Of a DNA stretch of 64,000 nt, positions 13,339 to 24,867 are shown one piece after another. Every line of letters begins with the position of its first letter. Position 1 is the stretch's first letter. The position numbers and the translations under genes were made by a program. The notes beneath the pieces are model-generated. The model was not told where the DNA came from and ran no database searches. It worked only from the letters and a program-made list of their open reading frames with translations. Source of the DNA: Paramecium sonneborni (taxonomy: Eukaryota > Ciliophora > Oligohymenophorea > Peniculida > Parameciidae); NCBI GenBank assembly GCA_905182985.1, contig CAJJDN010000058.1, positions 56,651 through 120,650 of the forward strand. Reading direction: 5' to 3'.

Positions 13339-14511
13339 TCATTTTTTAATTTATTGAAATCTTCTTCTACATTCATTATCTGTTCTCTTTAATTTTAAAC
13401 TCACAACACTCCAAGCATTCCCATATTTCTAATTTAATGCTAAAAGTTCTTAATCTTCCTCTTCTGTCCATTAACGAATCTCTAATTCAGGATCTAATAC
13501 ATTACACCATCTTTCTCTTATTTATACTTCTGTTCTATTCTTAAAAAACTAATGTAATTTATTCCATTATCCAACTCCAAAATAATCTACTAATATTATT
13601 AATTTTAAATCCTCCAAAATCTTCCATCTTTATCTCTTTATATTCTTATTTAAAAATTTAAACCATCTTTCTCTTAATTAAATTGAAGTCTTTGTTGTTA
13701 TTAATTTAGCCAAATATGCCCATTAATTATCTCCTATCATTTATACTAATTCTACTAATTTTGTATCTTCCTATAATGTAAATTAATTGTTGTACAATTA
13801 ATGATACTTCTTTAACCAAATTCTATATATTTCTATTACTTCTATACTATTCTAATCACTTGTATATATATTTAATAATTATGTTGCATGAATTGGTAAT
13901 AATGACCATTAAATTTCATGTCCGTCATTTGGTAAACAATTAACAACTTCTTTTATTATTAATTCTCTTATTTAAGTATTTTTAGGTTGTATTGCTTAAG
14001 TTAATATATTTTATCTTTATTTCTTTTTACATTGCTATCTAAATCTTGGAGATGTATAATCTAGCTTTTTTAACTTTAAGTCTTTCTTTTTTAAATCTTA
14101 AATCAATTTCACATAATAAGGAGAGTTCTCTTATTTTAACACCTCAAAATCATTTACAGCATATGAAAATATTTTCCTTTATTTTGAATCATGTAATATT
14201 TCCAAAGTTATATATGCCGAACATTTCTCTTTTAGATTTATTTCTTCTTCTTATTTTGGAATTGTTGCAAGAATCTATTCTAATTATTATATTTGCTATT
14301 ATTTCTTTGTTATTTTTTTTTCTAAATATTACTTAAAATATCCCAATGACTTTTGATATTCTTTATTTTTTTGTAATAATTTGGCACATGTTTTACTTTC
14401 ATAATCATTCTATTCAAGTTATTAATAATCAACTTTTAAATCCTCCTCCTTTTTTAAATTATATAAATGATCATCTATCATACATTCATCATCCTATTCC
14501 TCAAAATCCAT
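13339..14511 (-). CDS. multi-Myb-repeat DNA-binding protein, SNAPC4-like
   Basis: An intronless frame of 391 codons (start MDFEEQDDECMIDDHL, stop TGA 13339-13341). The acidic, helical N-terminus (~1-190) is followed by at least three, probably four, Myb/SANT repeats at ~195-388. They are recognisable by spaced Trp and RERW motifs: DTKLVELVQMIGDNQWAYLA, RERWFKFL, RERWCNVLDPE, then QWTEEEDQELLALNQKYGNAW ending in CRRRFQQIKK. Runs of degenerate then canonical Myb repeats with an N-terminal helical region resemble SNAPC4 (SNAP190), which binds the snRNA promoter element for Pol II/III snRNA transcription. It could instead be a different 3R-Myb factor or a Cdc5-type protein. It ends 30 bp before the CFAP100-like start. 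Confidence 0.68.
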
Positions 14512-14827
14512 AATATAAATTAAATATTATTATATGATAAATCATTTTTTCTCTTTTCTTCTTATTTATTTTTTTTTTACTATTCTTTTCAAAATTATCA
14601 ATCCCCATAGAATGATCTTTTTTGTATATAATTATACATCTATAAGAATTTTAAAATCATCTTTAATCCCATAAAATAACAATTAATATTATTCTATACA
14701 TAATCTTATGGATACAATTCTGTTCCTTTTTAAGAAAGTCAAATACAATATCCAATATATAAAAACTGTTAAAAAAAAGAGTAAATCATAAAAATTCATT
14801 AAATTATTTATTTTATGTAATAATTTA
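14512..14827. other. 316-bp intergenic, no convincing gene
   Basis: AT-rich stretch between the Myb gene start and the sphingomyelinase stop. Only short open stretches in several frames are present, none with protein-like composition. It probably holds the promoter of the Myb gene. Confidence 0.5.
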
Positions 14828-16586
14828 TCATTATTTTTAATTCTTTTATTTTTTAGACTTCTTTTTTTAATTTTTCTAAGTAGAATAGACTTTTCTTTTT
14901 CTCCATCCAGGAGTTACATATTCAGTCCATTCTTTTTTAAGTTTTTCTCCTAGACATAAATGTAAATCATCATTAATACTATGATTTAATTTACAATATA
15001 AATATTTAGCCTAAAATTTGAATTGAAAATATTACAGAATCTCCACTTAATCCAAAACCAGAATTAGAATTAAAATCAAATTTTTTGACTAATTCAGGTT
15101 CTTTAAATAGTCTTTCTGTAATAGCAAATAAATCTGCTGGATACATTTTAGTGGTTCCATATTCTGATAGAAAATCAAAAGCAATATCCCATTTTAGAAT
15201 AGCATCTTATCCAATAGCATTATATTTATCTAAATTTAGTCGATATTCATAATAATTCATAGGAATCATAGTTTTTGCATCAACAACAAACTTTCTAAAA
15301 CTAGGTAATTTATAAGTATATGTAGTTAATGATGAACTAATATAGGCAACATTCATTGGTTCTCCATTTTAATCCTTATAAAGATTGAAAAATTCTCCAT
15401 GAGCATGTCCATATATTTATCCTCTAACAATATAAGAAAATCTTTCAACTAAAGCATTAAATCTTCTAGCCCAAGGAACAAGACAACTTGATGTATAAAT
15501 ATGAGCAGTAAAATAAACAGCTTAATCTTTTTATTCTGATTATTTTAATTCTTATTCAGCCCATTCTAAAAATCCTGTTGGATCAGTTGGATCTTTTATA
15601 AGATACCAATTATCAGGATTACAAATTTAAGAATCAAATGCAATTACTTTAAAATTATCAAATTCTTTTGCATAAAATCCATTTTCTTTGAAAAAATCTG
15701 CAGTTTCATCTCCAAGCCATTCTCTCCACATATTTGAAAATTCAACTCTTAAATTACTATCTTTATCACTCATATAATCATATTAATTTACAGGAAATGC
15801 TTCATGATTTCCAATTTAAGGAATAAATGTAATACCTAAATTAGCTTTATCAAATATTTCTGTAATTCTTCTTGAGTTTTTTATATTATATTCTCTACCT
15901 TATTTCCAAACATCATGTTATACACTATCTCCAGTCCAAAACAAAAAAGTTTTTTTATTTGGATTAATAACGTCTGTCTTTAAGAAATTTACAAACTATT
16001 CAAAAGTTCTCTCTGGTAAATCACAAACTGCAGCACTTCCCCAATATCCAGCTTTTGATTAATCATCTTTTGCTTTAAATTCTTCTCTACAACATAAAGG
16101 TTCATCACACTTAGATAAAGTTCCTTCCTTATAAAACAAATCTGTATGAATATCACTAACATGAATAATTTCAATAGTATCAGTTCCATCTAATTATGGC
16201 CATTAGGTATTTAATGGTTTATCTTTTAATATATTAGATATATAATCTTCTAGTTTTAATTCTTCGTAAACTTTAGGACACCATCTAATTAAGGGACAAA
16301 TGAAATCTTCATCTAAATATCTTGTTTGAATTCCTTCAAAAATTACAGGTGTCATTTCATGAATTGCTCCTTTACAAACTGAATGTTTTTCAATTTTTGC
16401 ATAAGCACAATATCCCTCTGCCACCAGTTCCAAAAACCAAACAATTGACTTATCCCAAAAATGTTCAACCTTTTAAATTGTATGCACAAACCTATGACAT
16501 TATTTACAAAAGAATTTTTCTTAGTTTGATAAACTAGAACTAAAACATAAACCAAAAAGTATCACCAATATAATGTATTTATTCAT
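14828..16586 (-). CDS. acid sphingomyelinase-like phosphodiesterase (saposin B + calcineurin-like)
   Basis: Predicted secreted or lysosomal hydrolase of sphingomyelin or related phosphodiesters. The signal peptide is MNKYIILVILFGLCFSS. A Cys-rich saposin-B domain spans ~20-120 (FFCKQCHRF, VCKGAIHEM, CPLIRWCPKVYEEL). The metallophosphatase core shows HVSDIHTD, DEPLCCREEF, AGYWGSAAVCDLPERT, WTGDSVQHDVW, GNHEAFPVN, TAHIYTSS and GHAHGEFF, the ASM metal-site series in order. One 25-nt intron (15011-15035) near the 3' end gives 577 aa, a typical ASM length. The C-terminus is a very basic Lys/Gln tail. Tandem with ETF-alpha 34 bp upstream. Family assignment is strong; the exact substrate is not determinable. 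Confidence 0.93.
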
Positions 16587-16620
16587 TATTTTTATTTATA
16601 AATTACGTCATTTTTTTATA

Positions 16621-17697
16621 TCATTATTTAATTTCTTTAATTTTCTTTGTTAACTCTGGGACTACTTTAAACAAATCATCAACAATGGTGTAATCAGCAA
16701 CACTAACAATAGGTGCCTCTGAATCTATAATAATTGATATATGTATGTAAATACCTTTATTGATAGCTACAATAACTTTAGAATCTTTCATTCCTGCTAA
16801 ATGTTAAATAGCTCCTGATATTCCTACAGCAATATACAATTCAGGTGCAACTACTTTTCCTGTTTATCCGACTTATTAATCATTTGCGGCATATCCTGCA
16901 TCAACAGCAGCTCTAGAAGCACCGATTGCTGTATTACCCAATACATCTGCTAAATCATCTAATATTTTAAAGTTTTCTTTGCTTCCTAATCCTCTACCTC
17001 CAGATACAATCTATAATGAATATATAAGACTTACAAATTTAGCAGTAGTCAATTCAGGCTTATCACTTTATACTAATTCATCAGAGACATGTTCAATCAA
17101 TTATTTTGTATTTTCTACTTTTACTTAAACAATATTAGATACTTTTTCACCAACTTATTGAATCTAATAATATATTAATATTATATATACTTCTTCAAAA
17201 TTAGTAGGTCTAAATGAAATGAATTTCACTTTATCATTTGATTTTACTTAAGCTATTGCATTTCCTGCATAAACAGGTCTTAGAAATACATCATTATTTA
17301 TAGCTATCACATCTGTTATAGGTTAAGCTGCATATTTAACAGCAACTCTTGGTAAGAAGTCTTTTGCTAAAGTAGATGTACTTGTAACAAAATTAGTAAA
17401 TCCATGTTAATCAATTAACTATTTTACTAAATTACCTAATAAATCAGCTTATGGTGCTTTTAATGAATCATGTTATGCTACAAGTACTTAATGTACAACA
17501 TTATTTGGAATTGATTATTTTATTTAATCAACTACAGAATTTGCATCATTACTAGCTACTAATAAAGATATTTATTAATTCAATTATTTTGCAGCATTTA
17601 AGATTTTAAGTGTTGATTTTGATAATTTTCCACTTGAATGATCAGCAAACACAAGAGTTGAAAATTTTCCACAATTTCTTAAATGATTCATTATCAT
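16621..17697 (-). CDS. ETFA: electron transfer flavoprotein alpha subunit
   Basis: Mitochondrial FAD-binding subunit that passes electrons from acyl-CoA dehydrogenases to ETF-QO. Three introns (27, 24 and 30 nt) give 331 aa. The N-terminal domain begins [18 protein letters not shown] after a short, possibly targeting leader (MIMNHLRN). The C-terminal FAD domain has the ETF-alpha signature series: [85 protein letters not shown]. Splicing is required inside the last motif (VAINK|DSEAP), which fixes that intron. It starts divergently 211 bp from the kinase gene. There is no sign of decay. Confidence 0.96.
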
Positions 17698-17908
17698 ATT
17701 AATTATGTATTTATTTATTTTATGTTATTTTTTATTTATAAATTTTATATTTACTAGAGCATTCAAGATTAATTAACATGGATTCTTGAATTTTTATATT
17801 TTTAAGTATGGTTCCATATTAAATCAATGAATCCTAATAAATAATAGAATTCATAATAATATTTGATATTAAATATTAGGAGAAAAAACCACTTTATTAT
17901 TTTAAATA

Positions 17909-19390
17909 ATGAGTAAACATCCGATATAGAATTACTAAATCTTAAAAGTAATTGGCAAGGTATTTAGAACTTTTTTAAATCTTCTTAGGGCGCATTTGCA
18001 ATAGTTTATCAAGGTCAACATGTAAAAACAAAAGAAATAGTTGCCATTAAACAAATTAGTACTGATATGCAAGAAGGACCCCATAAAGAAAAAATGTTAT
18101 AACTGTTTAATTAAGAAATTGAAATAATGAAAGCTATCAAACATTAAAATATTATTGAATTAAAAGAAGTACAATATACATCTGATTCAATAAATATGAT
18201 ACTTGAGTATTGTGGTCTTGGTGATTTAGAAAAGTACATCAAAAAGAATTCTGCAAAAAATAGATTAGCTGAAAGTGAAGCTAAACCATTAATTCTTTAA
18301 TTGTTAGATGCTATGAAAATGTTACGTTTAAAAAATGTCGTTCATCGTGATCTCAAATTAGCAAATATTCTTATAAATGAATAAATGTAAATTAAGTTAG
18401 GTGATTTTGGATTTGCTAAGTCAGTAATGAGTGATTTAATGGAATCATATTGTGGGACACCAATTACAATGGCACCTGAAATACTAAAGTAATTATTCTA
18501 TTATACTTTTAAAGAAAAAATGATAATTATGATCATAAATGTGATATTTGGTCTTTAGGAGTAATGATTTATTAAATTCTTTATGGATAACCACCTTTTA
18601 TCCCAAAAAAAGCTACAGTAATTGATCTTATTAAAGAAATTGAAAAATAGAATGTAAAAATAAAAGTTAATTTTAGATATCTTTTTCTGAGTAAGTTGTT
18701 GTCTCATCTGAATGTAAAGATTTAATACGTAAGATGCTTGTAGAAGATCCTAAAAAGAGAACATCATTTGAAGATATTTTTACTCATCCATGGTGTGTCA
18801 AAGAATAAATTGACTTAAGAAAATCTGTTTTATAAACATATGTTCCATAGCACTAAGAGTTCCTTAAGAATTTATCTTATACTCTCTTTTAGTAAAATAA
18901 TTAGCTTCTCTCAATTATTAGAATTATTTAGACTATTGAAAATAAATACAAAGAATTAACTTAAATTTGTATCAATTTTAGAAATGTTTTAACTTAAGGT
19001 TTTTCATCTATTCAATTGAATATTAGTTATTCAAATTAGAAGGTCTGTATTAAGTTACCAGATAATTATAAATATTTTAATTTTTAATAAGAATTATTAA
19101 TATTTCTGACCAACTTATATGAAGTAGCCATAAAAAATTAAAATATCAATTTAATTGATTTTATTGATTTAAAGATATAGGATTATGAAATTACCAATTA
19201 TTTTTCAATACGATATGATGAATACACTGTAACTTTATTAGAGGAAATAACAAGTTTTAAATTATAAAACGATGTTTAAAAAGGGTAATTATTAAATAAG
19301 TTGGAGGATGAAAAAGTTAAAAATAAATTTGTTAAATCAGATTTAAATACTCTAATAGAAGTTATTAGAGATAGATTTAAAAATTCATGA
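17909..19390 (+). CDS. ULK/ATG1-like serine/threonine protein kinase
   Basis: A 467-aa protein after removing introns 17960-17988, 18489-18514 and 18654-18676. The kinase domain fills ~8-275: GKGAFAIVYQG glycine loop, VAIKQIS lysine, VHRDLKLANILIN catalytic loop, GDFGFAK, CGTPITMAPEILK activation segment with APE, DIWSLGVMIYQILYGQPPF, and DPKKRTSFEDIFTHPW end. The N-terminal kinase with this activation-segment sequence is most like ATG1/ULK kinases, which start autophagy. The C-terminal ~190 residues resemble nothing I can name but are in the position of the ULK interaction region. Paramecium has many related kinases, so the autophagy role is inference. All catalytic residues are intact. Confidence 0.88.
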
Positions 19391-20079
19391 ATTAATGTTA
19401 TAAAATTCAAATTTATTTACTTTTTTATTAAATTTTTATCTACTTTATTTTTATTAATATGCAAATTTATTGTATTGAATTCTTTTATTTATCATTAGTT
19501 TTGATTTTTATATACTTTTTTTGATATCATTTATTTATAATACTATAATTAAAAATAATTTAATCAATAATTTCTCCCAGATTTAACATTAAACTTTGTA
19601 AAATTAAAATCATGACATTACCATTCATCTCTTTAATCAGAATATCATATTTAGTATAAATAAACGCAATCAATTCAATTAAGCATATATTAATGATGTA
19701 TTTATTCTGCATAAGGTATTTACATGCATTTTGAATGAAATATTGAAACCTTTAATTTTTAAATATATTTGAAAGCTCTATGTTTATAAATCTATTAAAA
19801 TCCCTTATCGATAAATATAATCGCCAATATTATATAATTCATATAATATTTTTAATGTATGGGAAACCTATTATTATGGTTAAGATATCATATATTAATG
19901 AACTTTTATATTTTTTACATCTGAAGTATGAATAAAACTAATATTAATACAAGAATGAATCAAAAAATTAGTTTATTTAAAAAGAACACTGATTATTAAA
20001 TATTGATGTTATGTTTAAGAATCAAAATATTTTAAAAACATAAGGTTTATTTTAAATTATTACTCTCATAATAGATCAT
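19391..20079. other. 689-bp gap with a possible minus-strand gene relic
   Basis: No complete gene is seen. On the minus strand one frame ending at TGA 19527-19529 is open for roughly 100 codons (FNRFINIELSNIFK..., ICLIELIAFIYTKYD...). A second overlapping frame contains LKILYELYNIGDYIYRQG, which looks like the start of a cyclic-nucleotide-binding domain. The two frames overlap and neither has a convincing start. Spurious long frames are common when TGA is the only stop, so this is either an old relic or chance. Confidence 0.25.
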
Positions 20080-21351
20080 TCAAACATATATTACTTAATA
20101 AATCTCGCACTCCTCTATTCTTGGAATTACTTAACCAAATAAATGAGTGCTAGTATTAACGATTTAATATTAATCACATTAATATGCAGTTCCCAAATTA
20201 GAATAACCTTCTTGAAAATTTTTATCAATATATATATCATGACTACCCTTATAAAAATCACCTCCAAAAGTAGGTCCATATTATAAATTACAATAGAAAG
20301 CGTCTCCTTTTAAAGGATATATTTAATCATGAGTCTATGAAAATAAAAATGAAGACCATGTATTATCTTTTACATAATTATTCAAACTTTATTGCCATTG
20401 ACATGGAGAAAAACCACCAAAAATAAATCCACTCTTAGATTTGAATATCATTAATAAATTTGATTTCTCGTTCACTTTATTCCAAAACACTTTTCCATTT
20501 AATCCATCTTTAGTTCCAAAATATATTTGTTAAAAGGTTTTTACTTTTTTATTCAATTTAGATTAAATATAATTAATTATCTTGCATAATTAATTAGATG
20601 ACAATAACTCTCCATCATATTTTGTACTACATTAAACAATATTCAGTAAATTATCATATTATGCAAGACTTTATTAATTAAGATTAAATGATTTAAAGTA
20701 ATTTTATAATTTTCTACATTAAGGATATTATTCCTCATTTAGATTTTTTGGCTCTCGTTATATTCTTTCAAGCACATCAATCAATTTTAAATTCAGTTCT
20801 TAACAGTTATTTTTTGTAAGTTCTTATAAATATTCATGCAGATTTTTTTCATTTTATTCTATAGCTTAAATATTAATCGAATCTCCTAATTATTCAAGAT
20901 TAACTGAAAATTATTAAAATTAATCAAATTTAATAATCTATTATTGATTAAATAATAACCTTTTTTAACTCATTCCTAATCTTCAATTTTATTTCTAGAA
21001 TACTTTTAGAATGCTATTCTAGTTCTTTATAAACTATTTTTAGGGCTTTTTCTATGTTTGAAAATTAAGTCTAAAAATCAATTAGAAGATTATTCACAGT
21101 ATTTTCATCATATTAATACAAATTGGTGAAAATTTCTTAAAGGGATGTTGATAAATTCAGTTTTGAAATTAAAAATTCTGGTGATTTCAATGCCTTTTAT
21201 AATAAATAATTAAATATTATTAATCATTTTGAAGGTATTATTTATTCATATCCATGCAACATTACTCACAAAAAAATTTTGTCTCATTTTTATCTTATTT
21301 TATAAATAATAAATATGATCCATCATGTTTCAAACAGGGAATTAATTTCAT
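20080..21351 (-). CDS. TLDc-domain protein with Cys/His N-terminus (possible frameshift)
   Basis: The C-terminal ~150 residues form a TLDc domain: KVFWNKVNEKSNLLMIFKSK, GFIFGGFSPCQW, WSSFLFSQ, GDAFYCNLQYGPTFGGDFY, SHDIYIDKNFQEGYSNLGTA and the closing CEIYQVIYV before TGA 20080-20082. The N-terminus (MKLIPCLKHDG..., FFCEQCC) looks like the zinc-binding header found on Paramecium TLDc/WD40 proteins. The middle is coiled coil. Between about 21190 and 21240 the header frame and the coiled-coil frame do not join: no GT..AG intron of normal size is available. Either the annotated start is wrong, one base is wrong, or the gene is damaged. TLDc proteins are linked to oxidative-stress resistance and V-ATPase regulation in animals; the function here is unknown. 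Confidence 0.75.
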
Positions 21352-21920
21352 GGGTTGTGTAAATAATTAAAATAAAATTATTATTTATGTATATACTTAA
21401 AAAAATTAATTTTATTTTTTTCAGTGTCGAAAGAAATGAACATATTTTGAGTAAATGAATTTCTTACATTCTAATACAATATCTAGGAGTTCTAATTATT
21501 CTATCTGCAATTATTATTAGTCTCTCAATGGAGTTGAATCTTCGATATTTATTTAAAAATCTAATTTATTAATTTAGAGAATTAAATTTAACTACATCTG
21601 TCAAAATAAATGAGCATTTTATAAGTATTATTAGATTATTTGATTTAATTTCTCATTGAAATTTGAATGACATATTCTCAATTAAGTAGTTATGTTTATT
21701 TATAATAAGATAATTTGATTTATTTTAAATAGATTATATGTTTTATTGTTTTTCAATCAGATAACTTGAACTTAATAAGTTGAATGATATTTTAGAAAGA
21801 GAGGTGTTTAAACTTTGAATTCACTTGTATTTGGAGATTGTTATAAGTGTAACATATAAGAAATGAAAAATATATATAAGATTGATATAAATTTAGAGAA
21901 TTAATTATATAATAAAATTA
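21352..21920. other. 569-bp divergent intergenic region
   Basis: Lies between the divergent TLDc and FCP1-type genes, so it should hold both promoters. A plus-strand frame from an ATG near 21465 stays open for about 60 codons, which is not significant with one stop codon. No other structure seen. Confidence 0.4.
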
Positions 21921-23408
21921 ATGAAGGGAAAGCCATAAATTGAGACTAATAATAATGTATTTGATATATTGCAGAAAGCAAGCTAAAATCTGAAGACACA
22001 AAAATTGGATCTCATTAATTCTGTTAGAAACATGTCAAGTAAATAAAATTCAAATGGTAATATATTTGGGAAAGAATTCTTAAAGCAATAATTTTGTAAG
22101 GAGAATTAGTAAAAGAAGAAACAGATGACAAATCTGGAACTAGTTGCAGCAATGTAAAAGTATAATTAATTGCTGCAACAAAAACGAGATACGCCTACTC
22201 GAAATTATTCAAAAAGTCAATCGTTGTTAAATCAACTTGTCACTAAAGTAACTCCAAACTTAGAACTAAATATGTTTAAACAATCCTAAAAATCACCTAT
22301 GAGTACAGATGTAAGACCATAAACATCTGATTTAAAAGCCCCTACATCTGTTCAACACAAAAGATAACAATCAATTGGTTCTAAAGATTAAAATTATAAG
22401 AAATTATACAATGCAATGTTACAAAAACCTAAGAAGGCTTAATCACATTAAACGACTCCTTAACATTCTAGATAAGTATCTTTACAGCAATCTTAACAAT
22501 TATCTAATAGAGAATCGAAGTATTTTGAAAGTATTAAATTTAATAAGGAGAATAAAGAAAATAGTTAATTTCAATATTATTTGGGAAAGATTAGATAAGT
22601 TTTTACTCGTCCTCTTAGAGATGATTATTTTAGTTGCATTTATAGAGAACATTTTTTTCAAACATATTAAGGAATTTATGTTGCTTCTTATCTTAGGCCA
22701 GTAGATCCTAATGATTTAAAGAAAAAGGGGGTTTAATTAAAGTAAAAAGATAAATATAGAAGTATTAATAATTATACAATAATTAGATAAAATATCTTTA
22801 ATTTTTGATTTAGATGAAACATTAGTACATTGTAATGAATCGTTGTTATAAAAATCAGATATTTTTTTAAATATTCAGGTAGGTCCTAATGAAATAGTAA
22901 AAGCAGGAGTTAATATACGTCCAGGAGCTATTGAACTTTTGGAATCCTTAGTTGATGACTTCGAAATAATCGTTTTTACTGCTTCACATTCATGTTATGC
23001 TCAATAAGTCTTAGATTATTTGGATCCATAAAATAAACTAATTTCTCATCGTCTTTTTAGAGATAATTGTATTATGACAACAGGAGGAATGTATACAAAG
23101 GATCTTAGAATTTTTGATAGACAATTGAGTTAAATTGTTTTGATTGATAATGCTGCTTATAGTTATGCATGGTAATTAGATAATGGAATTCCCATTGTTC
23201 CTTTCTATGATAATAAAGATGATAGAGAATTATGGGGTTTATAAAGCTATTTGTTAGGAATGATTGGAGTATCTGATGTTAGAGAATATAATAGGTAATT
23301 AATTTTTAATATATTATTAGAGAGAAATTAAAATTAAATTAGTTTTTTGATTCCCAAGGACCTGCAAGTGTATTTGAAAAACTCTTTTAATAGAAAATTG
23401 AAATATGA
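21921..23408 (+). CDS. FCP1/SCP-type (CTD-like) phosphatase
   Basis: HAD-fold protein phosphatase of the NIF/FCP1 family, members of which act on the Pol II CTD or other phosphoproteins. Introns 22762-22786 and 23295-23320 give 478 aa. The first ~285 residues are low-complexity Gln/Ser/Lys-rich and presumably disordered. The catalytic domain begins SLIFDLDETLVHCNESLL with both catalytic aspartates (DLDET). It continues with INIRPGAIELLESL, IIVFTASHSCYAQQVLDYLD, HRLFRDNC, YTKDLRIFDRQLSQIVLIDN and NGIPIVPFYDNKDDRELWGL, matching SCP/Dullard-type enzymes through the C-terminus. No BRCT domain, so it is SCP-like rather than full FCP1. The first intron directly precedes the catalytic domain. Confidence 0.92.
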
Positions 23409-23500
23409 TTTTAGTTAATCTTTAAATATTAAATTTCGTATATATTTTAATTATTTCATTTATTCATAGTTATCATGATATTTGTAATGAAATAACTATA

Positions 23501-24811
23501 ATGAATTTACCGAATCAGATAATACATTTAATTAAAGAATAGTAAAAATTATAATGAAAAAATATACAAGTAACTAATAACTGAGAAGATCAAATGGACC
23601 TTTAGGAAGGTATAGACTGTTTAAACATACAGAAATAGATAGAGCTAATTTATTTGAAGGATTACCTTATGTTTAATTTGATGCTTTTATAAGAAGAGGT
23701 AAGAATTATATAAATTTATTTAGATAGAACTATGTAACATGTTGTGGTGAGAGATTTGCTAAAAATAATAATGGAGAAATGCAATTAATTAAAGAATTTA
23801 TTACTTGATAAGTTTAGACTTAAAAAGATCTTTTTATTAATGGATTTAATGGAATAGCCTAAAAAAAAGGGAATGTTTAATTAAAGATTGGAAGATACTA
23901 TAGTATTAATTGATTAGATTGGTTCTATTATATTGTAGGAATTCAAAAAGAATCCAGAATAAATAGGGTTGAAATAATCCCCTATTAAAAATTTATAAGA
24001 GTAGAATCCAGAGTATATAGATCCTCATTTAGAAGAAAAAATATATGATAAGAATGTAGACTTGTTTAATGAAATGCTTTAATATTTGAGGGATCGAATT
24101 GAATTATATATGTTAATGATGAGGTAGGCTGGTCATAAGATTTTAGATGATTAATAATGTATGAGTTTTTTGAAAGATGTCACTGCTTTACGTTATAATT
24201 TATTACAGCTAAGTGAAGATATTAGAGTATTAGATGCTAATTCTGAAGAGAGTTTAAAGTTGATTAAATTAACTCTTTAAAAATTTGAAACAGTCAAAGA
24301 TAAAAGAATTGAAAAATTATCTCCAGAAAAGAAAAGTGAAGAATAAAAGATTGAAGATAAAAAATTAGAAGAGAAAAGAAAGAAAATCGAATATATTGAG
24401 AAAAATTTAATAGGCAAGACATTATCAAATATGGATGATTAGGCTGAATCGGAAGTTTAAGTAAGTATTTAATAATTTATAAAGAGAAAAAAAGAGCATA
24501 AAGATTAAATGAATTGTTGTAATAGAAATTCAATTTTAATAAAAGTTCTGTTGTTACTAGAGAATCTAAATTGATATTAAATTAAGAGTATTAAATTGTT
24601 TTACATTATTAGCAAGTTAGAATAAGAGAAAGTATTACTATTAGAAAGCAGTTAAAAAGCTTCAAAAATAAAACATAATTTAGTTGATAATAGAAAGAGA
24701 TTAGCATTAGAAAAATTAAAAGATCCTACAAAAGATCCATAATTACGAGGAGCATTAGAAATTATGACAAGAGTTCTTAATATAAATATATAAGATTAAT
24801 TTTAAGAATGA
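23501..24811 (+). CDS. hypothetical coiled-coil protein, 401 aa
   Basis: Four introns (29, 25, 26 and 25 nt) were deduced by frame repair, and the exons then total exactly 402 codons. I chose the ATG at 23501 (MNLPNQIIHLIKEYNQQLRR) because splicing GTAAAAATT...ACAAG joins it smoothly to RRSNGPLGRYRLFKH. An in-frame ATG at 23554 inside that intron is the alternative. The protein is charged and helical with coiled coils at ~180-340 and a conserved-looking C-terminus (EKLKDPTKDPQLRGALEIM). No domain recognised. Convergent with the Piwi gene, 56 bp between stops. Confidence 0.62.
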
Positions 24812-24867
24812 TTAATATTATTATTATAAATTTGATTTATATATATATATTAAGAAAAAAATGAAAA

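Noticed and set aside
14046..14336. Plus-strand frame of 96 codons with many Leu/Phe
   Set aside because: It is the antisense of the SNAPC4-like gene, whose minus-strand Myb-linked frame is clearly coding.
22375..22704. Plus-strand frame of 109 codons under the standard code
   Set aside because: Wrong frame; the ciliate-code frame of the FCP1-type gene covers it and contains the catalytic domain downstream.
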